NCBI RefSeq assembly: GCF_900102495.1
Contig: NZ_FMVQ01000010.1
Span: 50,721 to 114,720, forward strand
Direction: 5' to 3'
DNA: 64,000 nucleotides
DNA from: Nitrosospira sp. Nl5
GTDB lineage: Bacteria; Pseudomonadota; Gammaproteobacteria; Burkholderiales; Nitrosomonadaceae
Shown here: in pieces, positions 17,610 to 26,282 of the stretch
How the letters are laid out: every line of letters begins with the position of its first letter
Numbering within the stretch: position 1 is the first letter of the stretch
Notes under the pieces: generated by a model
What the model saw: only the letters and a program-made list of their open reading frames with translations
Told to the model about the DNA's origin: nothing
Database searches by the model: none
Made by a program: the position numbers and the translations under genes

Positions 17610-19952
17610 TCAGGATGGAAGGCCAATAAGACGCCGGATAATCTCCAGCAGATTGCTCTGATCGAAGCTGCTCTTTACAATGTAGGCATTAGCACCTGAA
17701 TCAATGCCGCGCTCGCGGTGTTCGCGTGACCCCAACGCTGTTACCAGCACGACTGGCAGCCTCGCAAATTGTTTGTCGCCACGTATTTTGGTTGTGAGGC
17801 CAAAACCATCCATACGTGGCATTTCAACATCTGACACGACTAAATCAAACGCTTCTGTTTTAAGCCTGGTGTACCCGTCAACGCCATCCACGGCGGTATC
17901 AACACGGTAGCCCGCTGATTCCAGAATACTCTTGAGTAGAGCTCGCGAGGTGATGGAATCCTCCACGACCAAAATGGACTGTTTTCTCGCCCCTTTGTGC
18001 TTTTCGGCGGATAACCGGTGCACGCTTGTGAGCTCAGGGACCGGATGCTTCACCGCGGATTTCAATAGATCCAGTACATTGAGTACCGGCACCACCTGTC
18101 CAGTGCCCAGAATGCTTACCCCCGCGACATTGCGTACTCGCGTCAGTGGGCGGACGAGGGGTTTGACCAGTACCTCCTCCTCACCAAGAATCTCTTCCAC
18201 CAAAAATGCGACACGGGCGAGGCCCGAACCAAGAACTACCGCCGGCGCTTTATTCGACGGTTCAATCGCCGCGACCTCGCGTGGCAATTCCAGCACGTCG
18301 CTCAACCGGACCAGAGAAACTGGGTGTTCATGCACCAAGACAGTTTCACGGTTCTCCACCGTCTGGATTTCCTTATGTGCGATCCGAATTACCTGTTCAA
18401 CGTTAGACGACGGAATAACAAAAAGCTGCCTGCCGGCGCGAACCAGGACGCCGCGGAAATTCGCAAGCGTTAATGGCAGGAAGATATGGAAGACCGTTCC
18501 GCCACCGGCATTTGACTTGACCGTGATACTGCCGCCTAGTCGTTCCACCTTGTCGCGTACAATCGCAAGCCCGAGTCCGCGCCCTGAAATATCCGTGATG
18601 ATGGGACTGGTGGTCACACCGGATTGAAAGGCGAGGGTCACCGACTCCGGTTCCCCCAGTTGTTCCGCTTCTTCGGCGGAAACAACGCCGAGCTTATGCG
18701 CTGCGGCTTTAATCATGGCAATATTGAAACCCGCGCCATCATCGGCTACCAATACCTCAGCTGTACCGCTGTCTTTCTGCGAACATGCCAGCGTGATTGT
18801 TCCGTGCGGCGGCTTCCCTTTGCGCAAGCGCACTGCCGATTGCTCGATACCGTGATCAATGCAATTTCGCACGAGGTGGATAAGCGGATCTTTCATTTCT
18901 TCCAGAATATGCCGGTCGATCTCGATTTCGCCTCCTTGAATCACCAGTTCTATGCTTTTGCCCTGCTCTCTGGCAAGCTCGCGAGAGAATCTTGGAAATA
19001 TATCAAGCAGCGAGGAGAATGGCAGTAACTGCATCTCTTTGACATCTTGGCGCAGGCTGTCTGTCATGCCGGCCAGCATGCGCTGATCCTGTTCCGCTAC
19101 GCGTTGTAGCCTCGCCAGCCGGTCTTCAAGCAATTTCATGTGAAGTTGCTCGGCATCCAGATATTTGAGCAGCCTGGGAAGTTCCTGTTTCTCTCGCGAG
19201 GTATTGCTATCCACGGCGTCGCGCGTGTATCCGCGGTCCACCAGGCGCAATGCCGGCTGAATATGCAGCCGCTGTTTTTTCCATACAGCAAGTGTCGCGG
19301 TGGCGTCTCCCAACTCTTTTGCGCGCTGACCTGCCGACAGGCGCGGGAGCAGCAACTCCTCGACCTGACGCATTACCGCGTCGAGTTTTGCGGCGGAAAC
19401 TCTGACTGTCGCGGATGCAAGACTGGGAACCTGGGCCAGCGTTTGCATAGCAGCATCCGTCCCAGACTCGGTTGGCGCATTGGCAGCAAGTGTTGGGGGT
19501 GGCGTTTGCGTTGCCATGGTTGGGTCAGCATGTCCAGACAATTGTCCCTTCAATGTGTCGTCGAGCTGTCGAATCAGTGTATCCACCAGAGGTTCTGGTG
19601 CCCCGGCCACATCCTTATCGATAGCGAGAAGTCCACCCAAAGTATCGGTCGTCCGCAGCAACAGCTCGATCAGCGGTGGCGACGCAGCCAAACGTTTGCT
19701 TTTCAATGCGGAGAACACATTTTCCAGGGACTGGCAGACCGCTTCGATCTGGGTAAGATTTACGGCCCGGGCAGCCCCTTTCAAGCTGTGTGCGTCCCGA
19801 AAGATCGTCTCGACGATGTCGGCCCGTTGTCCAGGTGCAGGATTTTTTTTCAGCGCCAGCAGTCCCGACGACATCGCCTGGAGATGCGCGTCTGCCTCCA
19901 GGCGAAATGTTGCAAGAAGCCTCTTTAAAAACGCATCATCTTTATCTGTCAT
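17610..19952 (-). CDS. cheA: CheA-type hybrid histidine kinase with receiver (WspE-like)
   Basis: A 780-residue hybrid kinase. It has an Hpt domain with the phosphorylated His in AHSLKGAARAVN (~55), a dimerisation/H-box region, an ATPase domain (LVRNCIDHGIEQ, VADDGAGFN, DISGRGLGLAIV), a CheW-like domain (~500-635) and a C-terminal receiver with Asp in DLVVSDVEMPRMDG (~705). This is the WspE layout. It phosphorylates its own receiver and presumably the CheB and REC-GGDEF-EAL proteins encoded just downstream. The ORF follows the receptor gene by 19 bases. Confidence 0.92.
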   Translation of the reverse strand: MTDKDDAFLKRLLATFRLEADAHLQAMSSGLLALKKNPAPGQRADIVETIFRDAHSLKGAARAVNLTQIEAVCQSLENVFSALKSKRLAASPPLIELLLRTTDTLGGLLAIDKDVAGAPEPLVDTLIRQLDDTLKGQLSGHADPTMATQTPPPTLAANAPTESGTDAAMQTLAQVPSLASATVRVSAAKLDAVMRQVEELLLPRLSAGQRAKELGDATATLAVWKKQRLHIQPALRLVDRGYTRDAVDSNTSREKQELPRLLKYLDAEQLHMKLLEDRLARLQRVAEQDQRMLAGMTDSLRQDVKEMQLLPFSSLLDIFPRFSRELAREQGKSIELVIQGGEIEIDRHILEEMKDPLIHLVRNCIDHGIEQSAVRLRKGKPPHGTITLACSQKDSGTAEVLVADDGAGFNIAMIKAAAHKLGVVSAEEAEQLGEPESVTLAFQSGVTTSPIITDISGRGLGLAIVRDKVERLGGSITVKSNAGGGTVFHIFLPLTLANFRGVLVRAGRQLFVIPSSNVEQVIRIAHKEIQTVENRETVLVHEHPVSLVRLSDVLELPREVAAIEPSNKAPAVVLGSGLARVAFLVEEILGEEEVLVKPLVRPLTRVRNVAGVSILGTGQVVPVLNVLDLLKSAVKHPVPELTSVHRLSAEKHKGARKQSILVVEDSITSRALLKSILESAGYRVDTAVDGVDGYTRLKTEAFDLVVSDVEMPRMDGFGLTTKIRGDKQFARLPVVLVTALGSREHRERGIDSGANAYIVKSSFDQSNLLEIIRRLIGLPS

Positions 19953-19971
19953 GGATCTATTCCGGCCCAGG

Positions 19972-21435
19972 CTACTGTTCGGCCTTCCCCCCCACGAGAG
20001 CCCTCAGTCTTCCGCCCATCTCATACAGCCCCTGCGCAGCCAGTTCAGCCTGCTTGGTACCAGCGACGTTCTGCTCAGTTGCCTGTTTGATGTTGTTCAT
20101 CGCCATCACTACCTGGTCCATGCCCACCATTTGCTGCTGGCTGGAAGCGGCTATTTGGGTGGCTGCCTGCGCGGCCTCACTGATGCTTGCGGATAGCATG
20201 CGGATAGCCTCATCGGTGTCGGTGGATTGTTTTACGCCGGCTTCTACCGCTTTATTGCCCTGCTCGGTGGCGAGTACCGCGGCGTTGGTCGCTTTCTGAA
20301 TGTCGCCCAGGATGGTGCGCACCTGCCCGGTGGCCTGCCTGGATTGTTCGGCAAGGCTTCTGATTTCCTGGGCAACGACACCAAAGCTCTTGCCTTGTTC
20401 TCCCGCCCGGGCGGCTTCAATGGCGGCATTCACCGCGAGCAGGTTCGATTGCTCAGCCAGGTCATTGACGGTAGCAATGATCTCGCCTATGGAGTGGCTT
20501 TGCTCTGATAGTTTCACGATACACTCGGCGATGGATTCCATCTGTTCCTGGATGTGATGCATTCCCTGAATGGCTTCCTCCACCGACTTGCGGCCGGCCT
20601 GGGAAACGTTCGACGCTTTCTGCGCGCTATCGGAAACATATTTCGCCTTCTGACTGGTAAGCTGTGCGGTTTGCTTGACTTCCTCCACGGTGGCGGTGGT
20701 TTCGCTCACGGCGGCAGCGGTCTCGGACGCGCCGGACGCAACCTGGCTGGTGGTGGCAAGAATTTCCGCGGAGGACGACGACAGCTGGGCGATGCTTTCC
20801 CGAAGTTGCCGGGTAATCATGCGGCTGAGATGGAATCCGATCATTAGTCCGGCGAGAACGGCAAACAGCGAAACGACCGCTAACGTTAATGTAAAAAGTC
20901 CCACTTTTTCCGTGAGATCAACCCTTCCTTTGTCCAATAGTCTGGATTGCCGCTCATAGAAAAACCTGGCTTTTTCGATGAGCGCGAGACTAATGGGGCG
21001 GAACTCCTTGATCGTGAGGGCCAGCGCTTCCTCACGTTTCTGCTCCAGTGCGAGCCGGACAGCATGATGCTGAGCCCGCTCGAGCTGTTCATGCAACGAT
21101 GCCATTTCGTTTACCAGACTGAGTTCCTCGCCATCTTCTATCAGGTGGCGCATTTTTTCGAAGATTTGCCTGAATTGCCGGTCATTGGTTTGCAGCAGGG
21201 ACTGGTTCAGCTTCTGAAGTTCCGGATAGAGCAGGACACCACGGACGTAAGTCTGCTGAGCAAATGCGGCAGTGCGAAGTTCGTTGGCGCTTTCCAGCAG
21301 CCGCTCATCTACATTAAGGAAATGGTTATATGTCCCCTGCGTCTGGCTGATTGCATAAAAGGCAATGCTGGTTACGAGCGCGAGTAGCGCCAATATGATC
21401 GCATACCCTCCGATTATTTTCCTGCTGATGGTCAT
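19972..21435 (-). CDS. Methyl-accepting chemotaxis receptor (WspA-like)
   Basis: A 487-residue receptor. An N-terminal transmembrane helix (IIGGYAIILALLALVTSIAF) is followed by a ~165-residue four-helix-bundle-type periplasmic domain. A second transmembrane helix near residue 195 follows, and the cytoplasmic methyl-accepting coiled coil has the conserved hairpin tip NLLAVNAAIEAARAGEQGKS. It sits between the second cheW and cheA genes and should be the sensor of the pathway. The stimulus is not evident; Wsp receptors respond to surface contact. Confidence 0.92.
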   Translation of the reverse strand: MTISRKIIGGYAIILALLALVTSIAFYAISQTQGTYNHFLNVDERLLESANELRTAAFAQQTYVRGVLLYPELQKLNQSLLQTNDRQFRQIFEKMRHLIEDGEELSLVNEMASLHEQLERAQHHAVRLALEQKREEALALTIKEFRPISLALIEKARFFYERQSRLLDKGRVDLTEKVGLFTLTLAVVSLFAVLAGLMIGFHLSRMITRQLRESIAQLSSSSAEILATTSQVASGASETAAAVSETTATVEEVKQTAQLTSQKAKYVSDSAQKASNVSQAGRKSVEEAIQGMHHIQEQMESIAECIVKLSEQSHSIGEIIATVNDLAEQSNLLAVNAAIEAARAGEQGKSFGVVAQEIRSLAEQSRQATGQVRTILGDIQKATNAAVLATEQGNKAVEAGVKQSTDTDEAIRMLSASISEAAQAATQIAASSQQQMVGMDQVVMAMNNIKQATEQNVAGTKQAELAAQGLYEMGGRLRALVGGKAEQ

Positions 21436-21552
21436 GGTTTCCCCGTCGAACTCGGTCTTCTGTTATCGCGAACTTGAGCAGCTACTGCATTGCATTCTCT
21501 TTTTCTCGATTACCCTTTTAACTTGCGATCATTCATCTTCTTGTCAGAGCCT

Positions 21553-22194
21553 CTAGTCCGCGACTTGCTCCTCCACGACCAGGTTTTCGTCCGCCAGGAG
21601 TTTTTCCGCGTCGAGGACCACCAACCGCTCGGGAGTCACCCCCTTCAGATAATTCTCGCGAACGCCTGTCAGCGTAGGCAGGGAAGGCTGGATGCGTGTC
21701 ACCGAAATACGGCGTACGCCGACAATGGCGTCGGCCACAATGCTGAAAATGACTTTCCCGGATTGCAGTACGATAACTTTGTTGAGGTCAGTCAGTCCTT
21801 TTTCCGGCAGCTCGAAGACTTTCTTCAGGTCGATAACCGGAAATATCTCTCCCCGTAGATTGACGATACCAAGCAGAAAGGCGGGCGTGCAGGGCAGCGG
21901 CGTCAGGCTTTCCAGGGAAGCAACCTGGCGGACATGGCGGGATTCAACCGCGTAGCGTTCATAGGCAAGGGTAAATTCCACGACCTCAATGCTTTCATCG
22001 CTCGTCTCTTCCAGTGGACGTTCCTGCGCCAGTGCCAGGGCCCGTGCCTGCAGGATGCGTTGTGTCTCTCCGCCAGTCGGCGCCCAGGCGCGTTCGACAA
22101 GGGCCCGCGCATTCTCGAGACGCTGCGTGATCTCGCGGAAATTAGTGCGTACCTGTTTCTTCTTTTGTTGCGAGGCTGGCGCGTTAATATTCAT
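21553..22194 (-). CDS. cheW: CheW-type coupling protein
   Basis: A 213-residue protein whose C-terminal ~140 residues are a CheW domain (FTLAYERYAVESRHVRQV, LLGIVNLRGEIFPVIDLKK, GVRRISVTRI). It is preceded by an ~65-residue charged N-terminal extension. It links receptor and CheA kinase. It overlaps the cheR gene by 4 bases and lies 117 bases before the receptor gene. The operon has two different CheW proteins, as Wsp operons do. Confidence 0.88.
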   Translation of the reverse strand: MNINAPASQQKKKQVRTNFREITQRLENARALVERAWAPTGGETQRILQARALALAQERPLEETSDESIEVVEFTLAYERYAVESRHVRQVASLESLTPLPCTPAFLLGIVNLRGEIFPVIDLKKVFELPEKGLTDLNKVIVLQSGKVIFSIVADAIVGVRRISVTRIQPSLPTLTGVRENYLKGVTPERLVVLDAEKLLADENLVVEEQVAD

Positions 22195-23711
22195 CTAGAG
22201 TTCTTTTCTTTATATTCCCGAGGCCGGTGCGACAGGTTTGATTGCACGGATGCAATAATCTGCACAAGCCGCCCAGCGGTCAGCCCACCTGACTCAGGCA
22301 GAAGCTTGTCATATGGGTAGGCACGCAACAGCGCCAGCGCATTGTCGAAGTGCCGACTCGCCTCGGCACGCCGGCCTTGCGACAGGCAGAGATTGCCTAA
22401 TGCGAAGTGGGCGAGTACAAAACCCGGATCGAGATAAAGTGTGCGTATTAGCGATTGTGTTGCAATTTCGCTTTGCCCTAACTCTTCGTGGACTGTGGCC
22501 AATAGAAAATGTGCTGCCGGGTTCAGTTTGTTGGCGGCAATTGCTTTCTCACACCACTTGACTGCTTCGACGAGCTCCCCGCGATTGGCATGAAAACGCG
22601 ATATGCGGCAGAGTGCATCAATCTCTTCAAGGTTGGCTGCGCTTGCAACGCAGTGCACCTTTACGGGTTGAACCGGCCCATTTGTTGCTTCTGGGGATAT
22701 TTCCGTTCGTGTGTTTTGTAGTGAACGGTCTACTTCTTCATCCTCGGAAGCTTGTGGTAAAGCCGGTGCTGACATGCATAAGGCGTTTGGTGGCGGGTGC
22801 GAGACCGGCACGGAATATTCGGCTGTGCTTATCTGCGACTTTGGGTTCTCCGTCTTGTGGTAGAGAACTGCTCCAGGAAAGGCTGTGGCTTTGAACTGTG
22901 GAAATAGGCTGTTCGAGATTTCCGCGGGACTTACGACGAGCCACCCGCCGCTGACGAGGGACCGGTGGAAATTCTGTCCAGTCTTCTTTATCCATTCCGG
23001 GCTGAAATACATTAATACATTGCGACAGAAGATCACGTCCATCGCATTGGTGTCGTTAATGCCAGAGGGATAGGCATCTTCAGCGAGATTAAGGGAGGAA
23101 AAAGTCACCCTCTTGCGAATATGTGGCAATATCTCGAATTTTCCATTTCTTCTTCGTTGAAAATATCGTTCCTTGACCCAGAGTGGCGTATTGCGAAATG
23201 ACCATTCGCTATATAGACCTTCAGCTGCTTTCTGCAGGAATATGGGGTTTATATCTGTGGCCAGGATTGTCGCGTTCCATTCCCCGGAGTGACGGATCAA
23301 CCGGTCGAGAAGCATAGCGATCGAATAGGGCTCTTCTCCCGTGCAGCAGCCCGCGCTCCAGATACGCAACGGGCGATTAGCACGGGTGCATGCGCGCATC
23401 AATTCCGGAAAGAGACGCTCCTCAAGTACCTCAAAGCATCTTTTCTCGCGGAAGAAATAGGTTTCGCCGACTGTCAGATGGCAAGCGAGTATCCCGATCT
23501 GTCGGTGTGTCAGGGGAGCGGAAAGGAGTTGGCGGACACACGTTTCCTTGTTCGCCGTCCCAAGTGCAGGCGCGGCGGCAGTAATCCCCCGTTCGAGATC
23601 GCCCCAGCGAGTGGGCGGATAGTGCAAGCCCATCTGCAGGGTGAGTCGTTCGCTTAGCTGTGAGAGAAGTGGATGAGGGAGAGTTGCTTGCATAGTCGTC
23701 TCAGGGAGCAT
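22191..23711 (-). CDS. cheR: CheR-type methyltransferase with TPR domain (WspC-like)
   Basis: A 506-residue protein. The N-terminal part is a CheR methyltransferase (TVGETYFFRE, SAM-binding IWSAGCCTGEEPYSIAM, ATDINPIFLQKA, VIFCRNVLMYF). A linker follows, then C-terminal tetratricopeptide repeats (~390-480, PAAHFLLATVHEELGQSEIA). The TPR extension is characteristic of WspC. It methylates the receptor. It overlaps the upstream cheW by 11 bases if the ATG at 23711 is used; an in-frame ATG at 23693 (MQATLPHP) is an alternative start. Confidence 0.9.
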   Translation of the reverse strand: MLPETTMQATLPHPLLSQLSERLTLQMGLHYPPTRWGDLERGITAAAPALGTANKETCVRQLLSAPLTHRQIGILACHLTVGETYFFREKRCFEVLEERLFPELMRACTRANRPLRIWSAGCCTGEEPYSIAMLLDRLIRHSGEWNATILATDINPIFLQKAAEGLYSEWSFRNTPLWVKERYFQRRRNGKFEILPHIRKRVTFSSLNLAEDAYPSGINDTNAMDVIFCRNVLMYFSPEWIKKTGQNFHRSLVSGGWLVVSPAEISNSLFPQFKATAFPGAVLYHKTENPKSQISTAEYSVPVSHPPPNALCMSAPALPQASEDEEVDRSLQNTRTEISPEATNGPVQPVKVHCVASAANLEEIDALCRISRFHANRGELVEAVKWCEKAIAANKLNPAAHFLLATVHEELGQSEIATQSLIRTLYLDPGFVLAHFALGNLCLSQGRRAEASRHFDNALALLRAYPYDKLLPESGGLTAGRLVQIIASVQSNLSHRPREYKEKNSR

Positions 23712-24153
23712 CCAGCGCTAAATCCAAGGACTCTTCTTCTTCCAGGGAAAGGAATTTATCGAGATTGTGGATAAGAATCAGTCCATCGTTAAATTTGATA
23801 ATGCCTTCCAGATATTTGAGTTCCGGAAGAATTTCTTCTGCCGAGATCAGGTTATGCTCAAGACATTCGACAACCTCCGTTACGGCGTCTGCCACGAGCG
23901 CTACAGGACGACGTTCCATATGCGCAAAAATAAGCAGATCAGTCAGGGCGATTTCTCTTTCCGGCAGATTAAAACGTTGCCGGAGGTTGATGACCGGGAT
24001 GAGTCGGCCCTGCAGGCTGACTACGCCAAGTACGATATCCGGCGCGCTTGCTAGCGGAGTGATATGGACCATACGCACTACTTTCTCTACAGCCTCCAGG
24101 TGAAGGGCATAGCGCTGATCATCCAGAATGAAAACAATGTATTGATCAGCCAT
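23701..24153 (-). CDS. cheW: CheW-type coupling protein, first gene of Wsp-like operon
   Basis: A 150-residue single CheW domain (YIVFILDDQRYALHLEAVEK, VVSLQGRLIPVINLRQRF, PVALVADAVTEV). It is the promoter-proximal gene of the seven-gene minus-strand operon. The following genes overlap or are close together throughout (gaps of 117 bases or less). The gene order here is CheW, CheR-TPR, CheW, receptor, CheA, CheB, output. The Pseudomonas wsp order is receptor, CheW, CheR, CheW, CheA, CheB, WspR, so the receptor has moved behind the second CheW. Confidence 0.88.
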   Translation of the reverse strand: MADQYIVFILDDQRYALHLEAVEKVVRMVHITPLASAPDIVLGVVSLQGRLIPVINLRQRFNLPEREIALTDLLIFAHMERRPVALVADAVTEVVECLEHNLISAEEILPELKYLEGIIKFNDGLILIHNLDKFLSLEEEESLDLALDAP

Positions 24154-24591
24154 TTACTCGGATATAACGTAATACGTGATCTGACTATAACTCCCTGAAT
24201 AATGCAGGGGAGATGTCGCGCAACCAGCCTTGTGGGCTGAAATGACGCAAAAAACATGCTGTGCGATCATCAGTGCCCTGTTTTGGGGTGGACAATGATT
24301 GCTGATAGAAGCTATGAGACTACAAAACGATAACTTTAAATAGCTGTAAAATCTTACAGGTAAGGATTTTGGGTTAATGGAGGACGTTAGCCGTAATCCT
24401 TTAACAACAAGAGTTTTCATCGAACCGAGAACAGATATGCGTTCTAATGTTACGGCGAGGCTGCATTCTATACACACGATGTGAGTAGAAAACTCGTAAT
24501 TGTTGTGTCTAGCATAATGCTACGTAGCATCGGACAAGTATCAGAACACATGAAGTGTGTTTATTCTTAACAGTAACTATCTGAATCCATC
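24154..24591. other. Divergent intergenic region with presumed chemosensory operon promoter
   Basis: A 438-base gap between the chemosensory operon (minus) and the XRE regulator (plus). It must contain the promoter of the operon, but no strong -35/-10 pair is apparent to me. No RNA gene or repeat seen. Confidence 0.35.
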
Positions 24592-25500
24592 ATGAAACGG
24601 CTACGGGAATTTCGGGTTATGTTCGATCTAACGCAAGAGGAACTTGCAGGGATCCTGAAAGTCACGCAGCAAACCATAGCCAGGTGGGAAACCGGAAAAG
24701 CCGAACCGAACCTTGCCGCATTAAGCGACCTCGCAGTGATCCTGAACACTTCGGTAGACGAGTTACTGGGAATTGACAGATTTCCCAAAATGATAGAAAA
24801 AGGATACCGGCAATCCGTTTACCTAGACCACATGGGCGGGTTCTGGGGGCATCTCGGCTTGCTTTATCCAAATGAAACGAAAACGCGCTGGTATCCTATC
24901 ACTCAAGATACGGCAAATTTTATCGAAAGATGCCTTCGGGCTCGTCAAGAAGAAGGCGGCGGTGACTGGACTATTGTCTCCACGCTGAACAACAGGCTTC
25001 TAGTATTCGCGATGCAGGCAATGAAGCGTGTCTGGCTGCTGGACAATAATGCGGAACAGCCGAACGACGACTGGGAGCTCACATGGGATGGCTACCAAGG
25101 ACTCTCGCCAGAAATTTACCGGGCCTTGGAGGAGCGGTTCTTTGGACTGGACGAACAATACCAGGCCGCCTACCCGGCGGCCCTGCGGAATATCCTCGAC
25201 GAGATCGTGAAGGAAGACGGGTTTGATGACGAGGCCAAGATCGCAGAGCGAATCCTGGATACACATATTCATTTCCGCGATGGCACGTTAATTCATTACT
25301 GGATTGAGACACAGGACATCATGAATCTCGTTCTGGACGCCGAATCGGGCGCTTCACGGATATTCAGGATTAACGGCGGGGAATTTAAAAGCTATTATCC
25401 TGCTACTTCGATCCGCATGATCGATCTACCTCTATTGCAATATCGGGCAGCAGAAAAGAGAAATGCAAAATCTCTTGAGGAAGAAGGCAATGCTCGGTAG
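24592..25500 (+). CDS. XRE-type helix-turn-helix regulator with uncharacterised C-terminal domain
   Basis: Residues 1-65 form a classic HTH_XRE domain (LREFRVMFDLTQEELAGILK, VTQQTIARWETGKAEPNLAA). The remaining ~235 residues form a soluble domain I cannot name, with PNETKTRWYPITQD and a WDGYQGLSPEIYRALEERFF segment. It is probably a DNA-binding regulator with a ligand- or partner-sensing C-terminal part. It lies just outside the left island boundary, next to an integrase relic, so it may belong to an older, decayed insertion. Confidence 0.75.
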   Translation: MKRLREFRVMFDLTQEELAGILKVTQQTIARWETGKAEPNLAALSDLAVILNTSVDELLGIDRFPKMIEKGYRQSVYLDHMGGFWGHLGLLYPNETKTRWYPITQDTANFIERCLRARQEEGGGDWTIVSTLNNRLLVFAMQAMKRVWLLDNNAEQPNDDWELTWDGYQGLSPEIYRALEERFFGLDEQYQAAYPAALRNILDEIVKEDGFDDEAKIAERILDTHIHFRDGTLIHYWIETQDIMNLVLDAESGASRIFRINGGEFKSYYPATSIRMIDLPLLQYRAAEKRNAKSLEEEGNAR

Positions 25501-25506
25501 ATGTAA

Positions 25507-25617
25507 GGCGCTGATAAATCTTATCGCGTGTTGCTCGCCGCGGCGAGACGATCGCGCAAGATGGGAGGAGGTTGATTTTAAGGTTGGAATCTGGACTAAC
25601 CCAGCTTCACGCATGTT
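25507..25617 (+). pseudogene. Fragment of a tyrosine integrase gene
   Basis: About 110 bases resemble an internal stretch of the full integrase gene at 27.0-27.1 kb. The relic reads RARWEEVDFKVGIWTNPASR, against GARWEEFNLKAGVWTIPASR in the intact gene, and the preceding bases align with its KALxxLI.. stretch. Both ends are missing. It lies outside the left att repeat, so it probably stems from an earlier element that used the same region. Confidence 0.7.
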
Positions 25618-25701
25618 GTGTGACCAAGTCTCTACTCCAGGACAGATGGGTTGCGCACAAATGTCCGTGGCTTACCGTACTTTGTAATAATGAGATGAAA
25701 A

Positions 25702-25851
25702 ATGCATGTGAAAATTTTTGTCGTTATATTTTTGATTATTTCGGGTCTGGCCGGCTGTGCGACTAATCGCTCTTCTAGCCGGTCAGGACAAAATGACGAA
25801 TGTGCTTTAGCAGGAAGGGCTTTCGTTTACTCCTGCACCAGTCGGAGGTAG
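25702..25851 (+). CDS. Small lipoprotein
   Basis: A 49-residue open frame with a clear lipoprotein signal. Basic MHVK is followed by hydrophobic IFVVIFLIISG and lipobox LAGC (Cys at residue 19). The short mature part (ATNRSSSRSG...) has two further Cys residues. The ribosome site is weak (GAGAT). The perfect lipobox makes a real gene likely, but the shortness leaves open that it is a truncated lipoprotein. It lies between the integrase relic and the left island junction. Confidence 0.5.
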   Translation: MHVKIFVVIFLIISGLAGCATNRSSSRSGQNDECALAGRAFVYSCTSRR

Positions 25852-26124
25852 TCCGGGAAGTTCCAATACCCCACTGCTCGCCAGGGTGCTTACACCATGC
25901 CTCAGCGTCAATCTGAGCCGCATCTTTATTTAACGCGTGAAAGACTGTAACAACTCTTTTCAGAATTATCAGCTAAACAAAATAGTACGATTCATGACTC
26001 CAGTGGATTTGGAGAAGAATAGGTGCGGCGTACATTGAAAAAATCGAGGTGGAACAATGCAGGGATACGTTGTAAATAGGAGGTATTAACGAAAATCTTC
26101 GAAATCAATGCTTACAGATATTAC

Positions 26125-26138
26125 TGGCGGAGAGAGAG
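26125..26138. repeat. Left attachment site (attL) of the island
   Basis: The 14-base sequence tggcggagagagag is identical to the 3' end of tRNA-Ser at 59982-59995 (CCA end, discriminator and acceptor strand on the minus strand). It lies 145 bases before the integrase gene, as expected for an att core produced by integration into a tRNA 3' end. Confidence 0.8.
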
Positions 26139-26282
26139 TCCTCCAGACTGCTGTTCTTTCATATCCCAGCAAGTCTCGTAAACCCTTACCCAGCTTAGCT
26201 TTCACTTCATTTTTTGTATTGACGTGTTTCAGATTGTCCCATACTATCCCGGTCTCAAATGTAGGTAAAAACGAGGGTAGAA

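Noticed and set aside
17932..18627. 231-codon plus-strand frame opposite the CheA gene
   Set aside because: Low-complexity Ser/Thr/Arg product typical of an antisense shadow.
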